Notes: generated by a model from the sequence alone, not told the origin. Numbered from the stretch's first letter, positions 49,528 through 62,540 are shown. The stretch is 64,000 bases of DNA from Hydractinia symbiolongicarpus (GCF_029227915.1 NC_079884.1:27406001-27470000), one strand, 5' to 3'. Numbers and translations are program-made.

Positions 49528-52500
49528 TGAGTTCCAGCAATCATGTCAAATTAAGAAGAATGTTATTTCTTGGAGTCCAAGTGCTTCATTTATCACATTT
49601 ATAAGGTCGAAGTCCAAAATCAGCTCAATTAAGTCCCACAGTCAATCGCTTCACTGTTACAAGCGATACAACTTAGTATTATCGGAAAAATATCACTAAA
49701 AAAAAGTTGGTACAAATATGTGACGCAACCGTTGTAACTCAAACATGTAGTTTACTGAAAATGGCTCTATTTCTTCAATGCATGCTAACGGCTAGGATTG
49801 GTACCACAGTAAAAAATAACTTACTTATCTAAATTTTTTATTGGAGCGCTACTGCAGAGCCCAGTGTAATCGATGAATTCCAGCAATCATGTCAAATTAA
49901 GAACAATGTTTTTTCATGAAATCCAATTGTCTCATTTATCACATTTATGAGGTCGAAGTCCAAAATCAGTTCAATTAAGTCCCACAGTCAATCGCTTTAC
50001 TGTTAAAAGCAATGCAACCTAGCAATATCAGAAAAATATCGCTAAATACATGTTGGTACGAATATGTGACGCAACCGTTGTAACTCAACCGGACTGATAC
50101 TGTCAGAATGTCAAGGAAATGTAGGTTTTGAAACTGTCTCTATTTCTTTAGCCCGCGCTAACGGCTAGGATTGGTCCCACAGTAAAAAATGACTTGTTTC
50201 TCTACACTTATAAATAAAGCGCTACCACAGGACACAGTGTAATCGCTGAGTTCCAGCAATCATGTCAAATTAAAAAGAATGTTATTTCTTGGAGTCCAAT
50301 TGTCTCATTTATCACATTTATGAGGTCAAAATCCAAAATCAGTTCAATTAAGTCCCACAGCTAATCGCTTCACTGTTACAAGCGATACAACTTAGTAATA
50401 TCGGAGAAATATCACTAAATACATGTTGGAACAAATATGTGACGCAATCGTTGTAACTCAAACATGTAGTTTACTGAAAATGGCTCTATTTCATAAGTGC
50501 AGGCTGAGGGTGAGGATTGGTGCCACAGTAGAAAATAACTTACTTATCTAAATGTTTTAATGAAGCGCTACTGCAGAGCCCAGTGTAATCGATGAATTCT
50601 AGCAATGATGTCAAATTAAGAAGAATGTTATTTCTTGGAGACCAATTGTCTTATTTATCACATTTATGAGGTCAAAATCCAAAAACAGTTCAATTAAATC
50701 CCACAGTCAATCGCTTCACAGTTACAAGCGATACAACTTAGTAATATCGGAGAAATATGACTAAGTACATGTTGGAACAAATATGTGACGCAACAGTTGT
50801 AAGTCAAACATGTAGTTTACTGAAAATGGCTCCATTTCCTCAGCGCAGGCCGACGGCTAGGATTGGTACCACAGTAAAAAATAACTTACTTATCTAAATT
50901 TTCTAATGAAGCGCTACTGCAGAGCCCAGTGTAATCGATGAATTCCAGCAATCATGTCAAATTAAGAAGAATGTTATTTCTTGGAGTCCAATTGTCTCAT
51001 TTATCACATTTATGAGGTCAAAATCCAAAATCAGTTCAATTAAGTCCCACAGCTAATCGCTTCACTGTTACAAGCGATACAACTTAGTAATATCGGAGAA
51101 ATATCACTAAATACATGTTGGAACAAATATGTGACGCAATCGTTGTAACTCAAACATGTAGTTTACTGAAAATGGCTCTATTTCATAAGTGCAGGCTGAG
51201 GGTGAGGATTGGTGCCACAGTAAAAAATAACTTACTTATCTAAATGTTTTAATGAAGCGCTACTGCAGAGCCCAGTGTAATCGATGAATTCCAGCAATCA
51301 TGTCAAATTAAGAAGAATGTTATTTCTTGGAGTCCAATTCTCTCATTTATCACATTTAGGAGGTCAAAGTCCAAAATTAGTTCAGTTAAGTCCCACAGTC
51401 AATCGTTTCACTGTTAAAAGCGATACAACTTAGTAACATCGGAAAAACATCACTAAATGCATGTAGCTACGAATATGTGACGCAACCGTTGTAACTCAAC
51501 CGGACTGATACTGTTAGAAAGACAATGAAATGTAGTTTTTGAAACTGTCTCTATTTATTCAGCGCGTGCTAACGGCAACGATTGGTCCCACTGTACAAAA
51601 TGACTAATTTATCTAAATTTTTTAATAAAGCGCTCCCACACCGCCCAGTGTAATCGCTGAGTTCCAGCAATCATGTGAAATTAAGAATAATGTTTTTTCA
51701 TGAAATCCAATTGTCTCATTTATCACATTTATGAGGTCAAAGTCCAAAATCAGTTCAATTAAGTCCCACAGTCAATCGCTTTACTGTTAAAAGCAATGCA
51801 ACCTAGCAATATCAGAAAAATATCGCTAAATACATGTTGGTACGAATATGTGACGCAACCGTTGTAACTCAACCGGACTGATACTGTCAGAATGTCAAGG
51901 AAATGTAGGTTTTGAAACTGTCTCTATTTCTTCAGCTCGCGCTAACGGCTAGGATTGGTCCCACAGTAAAAAATGACTTGTTTCTCTACACTTATAAATA
52001 AAGCGCTACCACAGGACACAGTGTAATCGCTGAGTTCCAGCAATCATGTCAAATTAAGAAGAATGTTATTTCTTGGAGTCCAATTGTCTCATTTATCACA
52101 TTTATGAGGTCAAAATCCAAAATCAGTTCAATTAAGTCCCACAGCTAATCGCTTCACTGTTACAAGCGATACAACTTAGTAATATCGGAGAAATATCACT
52201 AAATACATGTTGGAACAAATATGTGACGCAATCGTTGTAACTCAAACATGTAGTTTACTGAAAATGGCTCTATTTCATAAGTGCAGGCTGAGGGTGAGGA
52301 TTGGTGCCACAGTAGAAAATAACTTACTTATCTAAATGTTTTAATGAAGCGCTACTGCAGAGCCCAGTGTAATCGATGAATTCTAGCAATGATGTCAAAT
52401 TAAGAAGAATGTTATTTCTTGGAGACCAATTGTCTTATTTATCACATTTATGAGGTCAAAATCCAAAAACAGTTCAATTAAATCCCACAGTCAATCGCTT

Positions 52501-53095
52501 CACAGTTACAAGCGATACAACTTAGTAATATCGGAGAAATATGACTAAGTACATGTTGGAACAAATATGTGACGCAACAGTTGTAAGTCAAACATGTAGT
52601 TTACTGAAAATGGCTCCATTTCCTCAGCGCAGGCCGACGGCTAGGATTGGTACCACAGTAAAAAATAACTTACTTATCTAAATTTTCTAATGAAGCGCTA
52701 CTGCAGAGCCCAGTGTAATCGATGAATTCCAGCAATCATGTCAAATTAAGAAGAATGTTATTTCTTGGAGTCCAATTCTCTCATTTATCACATTTAGGAG
52801 GTCAAAGTCCAAAATTAGTTCAATTAAGTCCCACAGTCAATCGTTTCACTGTTAAAAGCGATACAACTTAGTAACATCGGAAAAACATCACTAAATGCAT
52901 GTAGCTACGAATATGTGACGCAACCGTTGTAACTCAACCGGACTGATACTGTTAGAAAGACAATGAAATGTAGTTTTTGAAACTGTCTCTATTTATTCAG
53001 CGCGTGCTAACGGCAACGATTGGTCCCACTGTACAAAATGACTAATTTATCTAAATTTTTTAATAAAGCGCTCCCACACCGCCCAATGTAATCGC
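49528..53095 (+). repeat. Mixed A/B region with 1784-bp duplication
   Basis: Monomers start at 49528 (B, o), 49874 (A), 50247 (B, l), 50593 (B, m), 50939 (B, l), 51285 (A, n), 51658 (A), 52031 (B, l), 52377 (B, m) and 52723 (A, n). The unit with AATGTTTTTTCATGAAATCC at 49874 recurs 1784 bp later at 51658, and the second pass lacks one l monomer. Monomer 49528 has ACTAAAAAAAAGTTGG in place of ACTAAATACATGTTGG, a change shared with 53096. Confidence 0.87.
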
Positions 53096-53449
53096 TGAGT
53101 TCCAGCAATCATGTCAAATTAAGAAGAATGTTATTTCTTGGAGTCCAAGTGCTTCATTTATCACATTTATAAGGTCGAAGTCCAAAATCAGCTCAATTAA
53201 GTCCCACAGTCAATCGCTTCACTGTTACAAGCGATACAACTTAGTATTATCGGAAAAATATCACTAAAAAAAAGTTGGTACAAATATGTGACGCAACCGT
53301 TGTAACTCAAACATGTAGTTTACTGAAAATGGCTCAATGGCTCTATTTCTTCAATGCATGCTAACGGCTAGGATTGGTGCCACAGTAAAAAATAACTTAC
53401 TTATCTAAATTTTTTATTGGAGCGCTACTGCAGAGCCCAGTGTAATCGA
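53096..53449 (+). repeat. Class B monomer with 8-bp duplication (354 bp)
   Basis: This unit matches 49528, including the A-run variant ACTAAAAAAAAGTTGG. It has AAAATGGCTCAATGGCTCTA where the other has AAAATGGCTCTA, an 8-bp near-tandem duplication of GGCTCAAT that explains its length of 354 bp. Confidence 0.88.
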
Positions 53450-53804
53450 TGAATTCCAGCAATCATGTCAAATTAAGAACAATGTTTTTTCATGAAATCC
53501 AATTGTCTCATTTATCACATTTATGAGGTCAAAGTCCAAAATCAGTTCAATTAAATCCTACAGCCAATCGCTTCGCTGTTAAAAGCGATCCAACTCAGTA
53601 ACATCAGAAAAATATCGCTAAATACATTGTGGTACGAATATGTGACGCAACCGTTGTAACTCAACCGGACTGATACTGTCAGAAAGTCAAGGAAATGTAG
53701 TTTTTGAAACTGTCTCTATTTCTTCAGTGCGCGCTAACTGCTAGGATTGACTTACTTATCTACACTTTCAAGTAAAGCGCTACCACAGCACCCAGTGTAA
53801 TCGC
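53450..53804 (+). repeat. Class A monomer with 18-bp deletion (355 bp)
   Basis: The unit carries the rare 33093-type markers (CAGCCAATCGCTTCGC, GCGATCCAACTC, ACATTGTGG). It reads CTAGGATTGACTTAC where 33093 and 40923 read CTAGGATTGGTATCACAG and then AATGACTTAC. The missing 18 bases are bounded by a TG direct repeat, consistent with slippage or microhomology-mediated deletion. Confidence 0.88.
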
Positions 53805-56800
53805 TCAGTTCCAGCAATCATCTCAAATTAAGAACAAAGTTATTTCTTGAAGTCCAATTGTCTCATTTATCACATTTAGGAGCTCAAAGTCCAAAACCAG
53901 TTCAATTAAGTCCCACAGTCAATCGTTTCACTGTTAAAAGCGATGCAACCTAGTAATATCGGAAAAATATCACTAAATACATGTTGGTACGAACATGTGA
54001 CGCAACCGTTGTAGCTCAAACGGATTGATACCGCTAGAAAGTCAATGAAATGTAGTTTTTGAAAGTGTTTCCATTTCTTCAGCGCGCGCTAACGGCTAGC
54101 ATTGGTCCCACAGTAAGAAATGATTTACTTATCTACACTTTCAAATAAGGCGCTACCACAGCGCCCAGCGTAGTCGCTGACTTCCAGCAGTCATGTCAAA
54201 TTAAGAAGAATTTTATTTCTTGGAGTCCCGTTGTCTCATTTATCACATTTAGGAGGTCAAAGTCCAAAACAAGTTCAATTAAGTCCCACAGTCAGTCGTT
54301 TCATTGTTTAAAGCGATACAACTTAGCAATATCGGAAAATATCTCTAAATACATGTTGGTACGAATATGTGACGCAACCGTTGCAACTCAGCCGAACTGA
54401 TACTGTCAGAAAGTCAAGGAAATGTAGTTTTTGAAACTGTCTCTATTTCTTCAGTGCGCGCTAACGGTTAGGATTGGTACCACAGTAAAGAATGACTTAC
54501 TTATTTACACTTTCAAGTAAAGTGCTACCTCAGCGCCCAGTGTAATCGCCGAGTTCCAGCAATCATGTCAAATTTAGAAGAATGTTATTTCTTGGAGTCC
54601 AATTGTCTCATTTATCACATTTAGGAGGTCAAAGTCCAAAACATTTTCAATTAAGTCCCACAGTCAGTCGTTTCATTGTTAAAAGCGATAGAACTTAGTA
54701 ATATCGGAAAGATATCACTAAATACATGTTGGTACGAATATATGACGCAACCGTTGTACCTCAAACGGATTGATACCGCTAGAAAGTCAATGAAATGTAG
54801 TTTTTGAAACTGCTTTCATTTCTTCAGCGCGCCCTAACAGCTAGGATTGGTCTCACAGTAAAAAATGACTTACCTATCTACACTTTCAATTAAAGCACTA
54901 GCACAGCGCTCAGTGTAATCGCTGAGATCCAGCAATCATGTGTAACTTAAGAGAATGTTAGTTCTTGGAGTCCAATTGGCTCATTTGTCACATTTATAAC
55001 GTCAAAGTCCGAAATAAGTTTAGATAAGGCCCCCAGTCAATCTTTTCAATGTTAAAAGCGATACAACTTAGTATTATCGGAAAATATCACTAAATACATG
55101 TTGCTACATATATGTGACGCAACCGTTGTAACTCAAACATATAGTTTACTGAAAATGGCTCTATTTCTTCAGTGCAAGCTGACGGCTGGGACTGGCACCA
55201 CAGTAAAAAGTAACTTACTTCTATAAATTTTTTAATGAAGCGCTACTGCTGAGCCCAGTGTAATCGATGAACTCCAGCAATTATGTGAAATTAAGAACAA
55301 TGTAATTTCTAGAAATCCAATTATCTCATTTATCACATTTTTGAGGTCAAAGTCCAAAATCAGTTCAAATAAGTCCCACAGTCAATTGTTTCACTGTTAA
55401 AAGCGATGCAACTTAGTAATATCGGAAAAATATCACTAAATACATGTTGGTACGAATATGTGACGCAACCGTTGTAACTCAACCGGACTCATACTGTCAG
55501 AAAGTCAAGGAAATGTAGGTTTTGAAACTGTTTCTATTTCTTCAGCCCGCGCTAACGGCTAGGATTGGTCCCACAGTAAAAAATGACTTATTTCTCTACA
55601 CTTATAAATAAAGCGCTACCACAGGGCATAGTGTAATCGCTGAGTTCCAGCAATCATGTCAAATTAAGAAGAATGTTAGTTCTTGGAGTCCAATTGGCTC
55701 ATTTGTCACATTTATAACGTCAAAGTCCGAAATAAGTTTAATTAAGGCCCACAGTCAATCGTTTCAATGTTAAAAGCGATACAACTTAGTATTATCGGAA
55801 AATATCACTAAATACATGTTGGTACATATATGTGACGCAACCGTTGTAACTCAAACATGTAGTTTACTGAAAATGGCTCTATTTTTTCAGTGGAGGCTGA
55901 CGGCTAGGACTGGCACCACAGTAAAAAGTAACTTACTTATATAAATTTTTTAATGAAGCGCTACTGCTGAGCCCAGTGTAATCGATGAACTCCAGCAATT
56001 ATGTGAAATTAAGAACAATGTTATTTCTTGAAATCCAATTATCTCATTTATCACATTTATGAGGTCAAAGTCCAAAATCAGTTCAAATAAGTCCCACAGT
56101 CAATTGTTTCACTGTTAACAGCGATGCAACTTAGTAATATCGGAAAAATATCACTAAATACATGTTGGTACGAATATGTGACGCAACCGTTGTAACTTAA
56201 CCGGACTGATACTGTCAGAAAGTCAAGGAAATGTAGGTTTTGAAACTGTTTCTATTTCTTCAGCCCGCGCTAACGGCTAGGATTGGTCCCACAGTAAAAA
56301 ATGACTTATTTCTCTACACTTATAAATAAAGCGCTACCACAGGGCATAGTGTAATCGCTGAGTTCCAGCAATCATGTCAAATTAAGAAGAATGTTAAATC
56401 TTGAAGTGCAATTGTCCCATTCATCACATTTATAAGGTCAAAAATCCAAAATCAGTTAAATTAAATCCCACAGTCAATCACTTCACTGTTACAAGCGATA
56501 CAACTTTGTAATATCGGAGAAATATCACTAAATACATGTTGCATCAAATATGTGGCGCAACCGTTGTAACACAAACATACAGTTTAGTGAAAATGGCTCT
56601 ATTTCCTCAGTGCAGGCTGACGGCTAGGATTGGTACCACAGTAAAAAATAACTTATTTATTCAAAATTTTTAATGAAGCGCTACTGCAGAGCCCAGTGTA
56701 GTCGATGAATTCCAGCAATGATGTCAAATTAAGAACAATGTTATTTCTTGAAATCCAATTGTCTCATTTATCACATTTATTAGGTCAAAGTCAAAAATCA

Positions 56801-59800
56801 GTTCAATTAAGTCCCACAGTCAATCGCTTCGCTGTTAAAAGCGATGCAACCTAGCAATATCAGAAAAATATCGCTAAATACATGTTGGTACGAATATGTG
56901 ACGCAACCGTTGTAACTCAACTGGACTGATACTGTCAGAAAGTGAAGGAAATGTAGGTTTTGAAACTGTCTCTATTTCTTCAGCCCGCGCTAACGGCTAG
57001 GATTGGTCCCACACTAAAAAATCACTTATTTCTCTACACTTATAAATAAAGCGCTACCACAGGGCACAGTGTAATCGCTGAGTTCCAGCAATCGTGTAAT
57101 ATTAAGAAGAATGTTATTTCTTGGTGTCCCATTGTCCCATTCATCACATTTATAAGGACAAAGTCCAAAATCAGTTCAATTAAATCCCACAGCCAATCGC
57201 TTCACTGTTACAAGCGATACAACTTAGTAATATCGGAGAAATATCACAAAATACATGTTGGAACAAATATCTGACGCAACCGTTGTAACTCAAACATGTA
57301 GTTTACTGAAAATGGCTCTATTTCCTCAGTGGAGGGTGACGGCTAGGATTGGCACCAAATTAAAAAATAACTTACTTATCTAAATTTTTTAATGAAGCGC
57401 TACTGCAGAGCCCAGTGTAATCGATGAATTCCAGCAATCATGTCAAATTAAGAACAATGTTATTTCTTGAAATCCAATTGTCTCATTTACCACATTGATG
57501 AGGTCAAAGTCAAAAATCAGTTCAATTAAGTCCCACAGTCAATTGCTTCGCTGTTAAAAGCGATGCAACCTAGTAATATCAGAAAAATATCGCTAAATAC
57601 ATGTTGGTACGAATATGTGACGCAACCGTTTTTACTCAACCGGACTGATAATGTCAGAAAGTCACTGAATTAGAGTTTTTGAAACTGTTTCCATTTCTTC
57701 AGCGTGCGCTAACGGCTAGGATTGCTCCCTCAGTAAAAAATGACTTACTTATCTACACTTTCAAATAAAGCGCTACCACAGCGCCCAGTGTAATCGCTGA
57801 GTTCCAGCAATCATGTCAAATTTCGAAGAATGTTATTTCTTGGAGTCCAATTGTCTCATTTATCACATTTAGGAAGTCAAAGTCCAAAACCAGTTCAATT
57901 AAATCCCACAGTCAATCGTTTCACTGTTAAAAGCGATGCAACCTAGTAATATCGGAAAAATATCACTAAATACATGTTGGTACGAAAATGTGACGCAACC
58001 GTTGTAACTCAAACGGATTGATACCGTTAGAAAGTCAATGAAATGTAGTTTGTGAAACTGATTCCATTTCTTCAGCGCGCGCTAACGGCTAGCATTGGTC
58101 CCACAGTAAGGAATGACTTACTTATCTACACATTCAAATAAGGCGCTACCACAGCGCCCAGCGTAATCACTGACTTCCAGCAGTCATTTCAAATTAAGAA
58201 GAATGTTATTTTTGGAGTCCAATTGTTTCAATTATCACATTTAGGAGGTCAAGGTCCAAAACATTTTCAATTAAGTCCCACAGTCAGTCGTTTCATTGTT
58301 AAAAGCGATAGAACTTAGTAATATCGGAAAGATATCACTAAATACATGTTGGTACATATATGTGACGCAACCATTGTAACTCAAACATGTAGTTTACTGA
58401 AAATGGCTCTATTTCTTCAGTGCAGGCTGACGGCTAGGACTGGCACCACAGTAAAAAGTAACTTACTTATATAAATTTTTTAATGAAGCGCTGCTGCTGA
58501 GCCCAGTGTAATCGATGAACTCCAGCAATTATGTGAAATTAAGAACAATGTTATTTCTTGAATTCCAATTATCTCATTTATCACATTTATGAGGTCAAAT
58601 TCCAAAATCAGTTCAAATAAGTCCCACAGTCAAACGTTTCACTGTTAAAAGCGATGCAACGTAGTAATATCGGAAAAATATCACTAAATACATGTTGGTA
58701 CGAATATGTGACGCAACCGTTGTAACTCAACCGGACTGATACTGTCAGAAAGTCAAGGAAATGTAGGTTTTGAAACTGTTTCTATTTCTTCAGCCCGCGC
58801 TAACGGCTAGGATTGGTCCCACAGTAAAAAATGACTTATTTCTCTACACTTATAAATAAAGCGCTACCACAGGGATAGTGTAATCGCTGAGTTCCAGCAA
58901 TCATGTCAAATTAAGAAGAATGTTAAATCTTGAAGTGCCATTGTCCCATTCATCACATTTATAAGGTCAAAAATCCAAAATCAGTTCAATTAAATCCCAC
59001 AGTCAATCGCTTCACTGTTACAAGCGATACAACTTAGTAATATCGGAGAAATATCACTAAATACATGTTGCATCAAATATGTGACGCAACCGTTGTAACT
59101 CAAACATGTAGTTTAGTGAAAATGGCTCTATTTCCTCAGTGCAGGCTGACGGCTAGGATTGGTACCACAGTAAAAAATAACTTATTTATCTAAATTTTTA
59201 AATGAAGCGCTACTGCAGAGCCCAGTGTAGTCGATGAATTCCAGCAATGATGTCAAATTAAGAACAATGTTATTTCTTGAAATCCAATTGTCTCATTTAT
59301 CACATTTATGAGGTCAAAGTCCAAAATCAGTTCAACTAAGTCACACAGTCAATCGCTCCGCTGTTAAAAGCGATGCAACCTAGTAATATCAGAAAAATAT
59401 CCCTAAATACATGTTGGTACGAATATGTGACGCAACCGTTGTAGCTAAACCGGACTGATACTGTCAGAAAGTCAAGGAAACGTAGTTTTTGAAACTGTCT
59501 CTATTTCTTCAGCGCGCCCTAACGGCTAGTATTGGTACCACAGTAAAAAATGACTAACTTTTCTAAACTTTCAAATAAAGTGCTACCACAGCGCCCAGTA
59601 TAATCGCTGAGTTCCAGCAAATATGTCAAATTAAGAAGAATGTTATTTCTTGGAGACCAATTGTCTCATTTATCACATTTATGAGGTCAAAGTCCAAAAT
59701 CAGTTCAATTAAGTCCCACAGTCAATCGCTTCACTGTTAAAAGCGATGCAACCTAGCAATATCAGAAAAATATCGCTAAATACATGTTGGTACGAATATG

Positions 59801-61034
59801 TGACGCAACCGTTGTAACTCAACTGGACTGATACTGTCAGAAAGTGAAGGAAATGTAGGTTTTGAAACTGTCTCTATTTCTTCAGCCCGCGCTAACGGCT
59901 ACGATTGGTCCTACAGTAAAAAATCACTTATTTCTCTACACTTATAAGTAAAGCGCTACCACAGGGCACAGTGTAATCGCTGAGTTCCAGCAATCATGTC
60001 AAATTAAGAAGAATGTTATTTCTTGGAGTCCCATTGTCCCATTCATCACATTTATAAGGTCAAAGTCCAAAATCAGTTCAATTAAATCCCATAGTCAATC
60101 GCTTCACTGGTACAAGCGATACAACTTAGTAATATCGGAGATATATCACTAAATACATGTTGGAACAAATATGTGAGGCAACTGTTGTAACTCAAACATG
60201 TAGTTTACTGAAAATGGCTCTATTTCCTCAGTGCAGGGTGACGGCTAGGATTGGCACCAAATTAAAAAATAACTTACTTATCTAAATTTTTTAATGAAGC
60301 GCTACTGCAGAGCCCAGTGTAATCGATGAATTCCAGCAATCATGTCAAGTTTAGAACAATGTTATTTCTTGAAATCCAATTGTCTCATTTACCACATTTA
60401 TGAGGTCAAAGACAAAAATCAGTTCAATTAAGTCCCACAGTCAATCGCTTCGCTGTTAAAAGCGATGCAACCTAGTAATATCAGAAAAATGTCGCTAAAT
60501 ACATGTTGGTACGAATATGTGACACAACCGTTGTAACTCAACCGGACTGATGCTGTCAGAAAGTCAATGAAATTTAGTTTTTGAAACTGTTTCCATTTCT
60601 TCAGCGCACGCTAACGGCTAGGATTGGTCTCACAGTAAAAAATTACTTACTTATCTACACTTTCAAATAAAGCGCTAGCACGGCGCACAGTGTAATCGCT
60701 GAGCTCCAGCAATCATGTCAAACTAAGAAGAATGTTAGTTCTTGGAGTCCAATTGGCTCATTTGTCACATTTATAACGTCAAAGTCCGAAATAAGTTCAA
60801 ATAAGTCCAACAGTCAATCGTTTCACTGTTTAAAGCGATACAACTTAGTAATATCGGAAAAATATCACTAAATACATGTTGGTGTGATTATGTGACGCAA
60901 CCGTTGTAACTCAAACGGATTGATACCGCTAGAAAGTCAATGAAATGTAGTTTTTGAAACTGTTTCCATTTCTTCAGCGTGTGCAAACGGCAACGATTGC
61001 TCCCACAGTACAATATGACTAATTTATTTAGTTT
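53805..61034 (+). repeat. Diverged edge block, mostly B-A alternation
   Basis: Monomers start at 53805 (A), 54178 (A), 54550 (A), 54923 (B), 55268 (A), 55641 (B), 55986 (A), 56359 (B), 56706 (A), 57079 (B), 57425 (A), 57798 (A), 58171 (B), 58516 (A), 58888 (B), 59235 (A), 59608 (A), 59981 (B), 60327 (A) and 60700 (A, cut at about 61034). Single-base differences between neighbours are visibly more frequent than at 33000-48400. Longer-range matches remain: 55268, 55986 and 58516 share TGAACTCCAGCAATTATG, and 56359 and 58888 share GTTAAATCTTGAAGTGC (offset 2529 bp). The 718-719-bp B-A dimer is the dominant local unit. Confidence 0.88.
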
Positions 61035-61046
61035 TTCTTTTTAACT
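61028..61046. other. Inversion junction in the satellite array
   Basis: The plus-strand monomer from 60700 runs to about AATTTATTTAG, monomer position 330 or so. After a short T-rich stretch the sequence becomes reverse-complement satellite, starting TTAACTTGACATGATTGC. The right arm enters at about monomer position 30, so the two arms are out of register by roughly 70-75 bp and this is not a perfect palindrome. The exact breakpoint cannot be placed better than about 10-15 bp because both sides are diverged. Confidence 0.85.
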
Positions 61047-62540
61047 TGACATGATTGCTTGATCTCAGCAGTTACACTGGGCGCTGTGGTAGCGCTTTAT
61101 TTAAAAATTTAGATAAGAAAGTCATTTTTTTGCTGTGGCACCAATCCTAGGCGTTATTCCGCGCTGTTAATATAGAGACAGTTTCAAAAACTCCATTAAA
61201 TTGCCTTTCTAACGGTGTCAATCCGTTTGAGGTAAAACGATTGCGTCACACATTCCTACGAACATGTATTTAATGATTTTTTTCCGATATTACTAAGATG
61301 TAACGCTTTTAACAGTGAAACGATTGAATGTGGGACTGAATTGAACTGATTCTGGACTGTGACCTTGTAAATGTGATAAATGATCCAATTGGACTCAAAG
61401 AAATAACATTCTTCTTAACTCGACATGATTGTCGAAACTCAGCGAATACACTGGACCCTGTGGTAGCACTTCATTTAAAAATTTAGATAAATGAGTCTTT
61501 TTTTACTGTGGGACCAATCCTGGCCGTTAGCACGCGCCGAAAAAATAGAGACATTCTCAAAAACTACATTTCATTGATTTCTTGGCGGAATCAATCCGTT
61601 TGAGCTACAACGGTTGCGTCACATATTCGTACCAACACGTATTTAGTGTCATTTTTCCGATATTGCTAAGTTATGTCGCTTTTAACAGTGAAATGATTGA
61701 CTATGGGACTTAATTGAACTGATTCTGGGCTGTGACCTTATAAATGTGATAAATGTGCCAATAGGACTCCCAGAAATAACATTCCTTTTAATTTGACATG
61801 ATTGCTGGAATTCAACGATTACATTGGCCGCTGTGGTAGCGCTTCATTTAAAAATTTAGATAAATAAGTCATTCTTTACTGTTGGTCTAATCCCAGCCGT
61901 TATAGCGCGCTGAAGAAATGGCGACAATTTCAAAAACCACATTTCATTGACTTTTTAACGGTGTCAGTCCGTTTGAGCTACAACGGTTGGGTCACATATT
62001 CGTACCAACATGTATTTAGCGATATTTTTCGGATATTACTAGGTTGCATCGCTTTTAACAGTGAAACGATTGACTGTGGGACTCAATTGAACTCATTTTG
62101 GACTGTGACCTGATAAATGTGATAAATTAGACAATTGGACTCCAAGAAATAACATTCTTCTTAATTTGACATGATTGCCGCAACTCAGCTATTACACTGG
62201 GCGCTGTGTTAGCGCTTCATTTAAAAATTTAGATAAATAAGTCATTCTTTACTGTGGGTCCAATCCTAGCCGTTATTGCGCGCTGAAGAAATGGCAACAA
62301 TTTCAAAAACCACATTTCATTGACTTTCTAACAGTATCAGTCTGTTTGAGATACAACGGTTCCGCCACATACTCGTACCAACATTTACTTAGCGATATTT
62401 TTCTGATATTATTAGGTTGCATAGCTTTTAACAATGAAACGATTGACTGTGGGACTTAATTGAAGTGATTCTGGACTGTGACCTCATAAATGTGATAAAT
62501 GAGCGAATTGGACTCCAAGGAATAACATTCTTCCTAATCT
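61035..62540 (-). repeat. Four inverted class A monomers at the array edge
   Basis: Reading the minus strand, monomers occupy about 62540-62188, 62187-61815, 61814-61442 and 61441-61068, plus the first 30 bp or so of a further unit at 61067-61036. The reverse-complement motif GACATGATTG occurs at 61048, 61422, 61795 and 62168 (spacing 374, 373, 373). All contain the class A element (reverse complement TCAATCCGTTTGAG or close variants). They carry many private substitutions, such as GCCGCAACTCAGC, and differ from each other more than plus-strand neighbours do. Homology stops near CTTCCTAATC at 62540. Confidence 0.9.

Larger units (their letters stand above)
1..62540. repeat. Satellite array, about 170 tandem 346/373-bp monomers
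   Basis: The motif TGAGTTCCAGCAATCATG (or its TGAATTCC variant) recurs every 345-374 bp from base 1 to about 61035 on the plus strand, then on the minus strand to about 62540. I counted about 168 plus-strand and four minus-strand monomers. Class A monomers are 370-374 bp and class B are 345-347 bp. No transposon or unrelated insertion is visible in the array. Open reading frames of 67-96 codons inside it recur with the repeat and do not look coding. The left end lies outside the window. The family is not one I recognise by name. A centromeric or pericentromeric role is inference from size, homogeneity and HOR structure only. Confidence 0.98.

Noticed and set aside
61028-61110. Perfect palindrome or hairpin telomere-like end at the inversion
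   Set aside because: The two arms are out of register by about 70-75 bp and diverged, and no telomeric simple repeat is present.
1-62540. CRISPR-like or other prokaryotic repeat array
   Set aside because: There are no short repeats separated by unique spacers. The whole unit is repeated and no cas-like genes are present.
1-62540. 5S rRNA, tRNA or SINE-derived tandem repeat
   Set aside because: I saw no tRNA-like cloverleaf, convincing pol III A/B boxes, 5S-like sequence or poly-A-tailed unit structure in the monomer.
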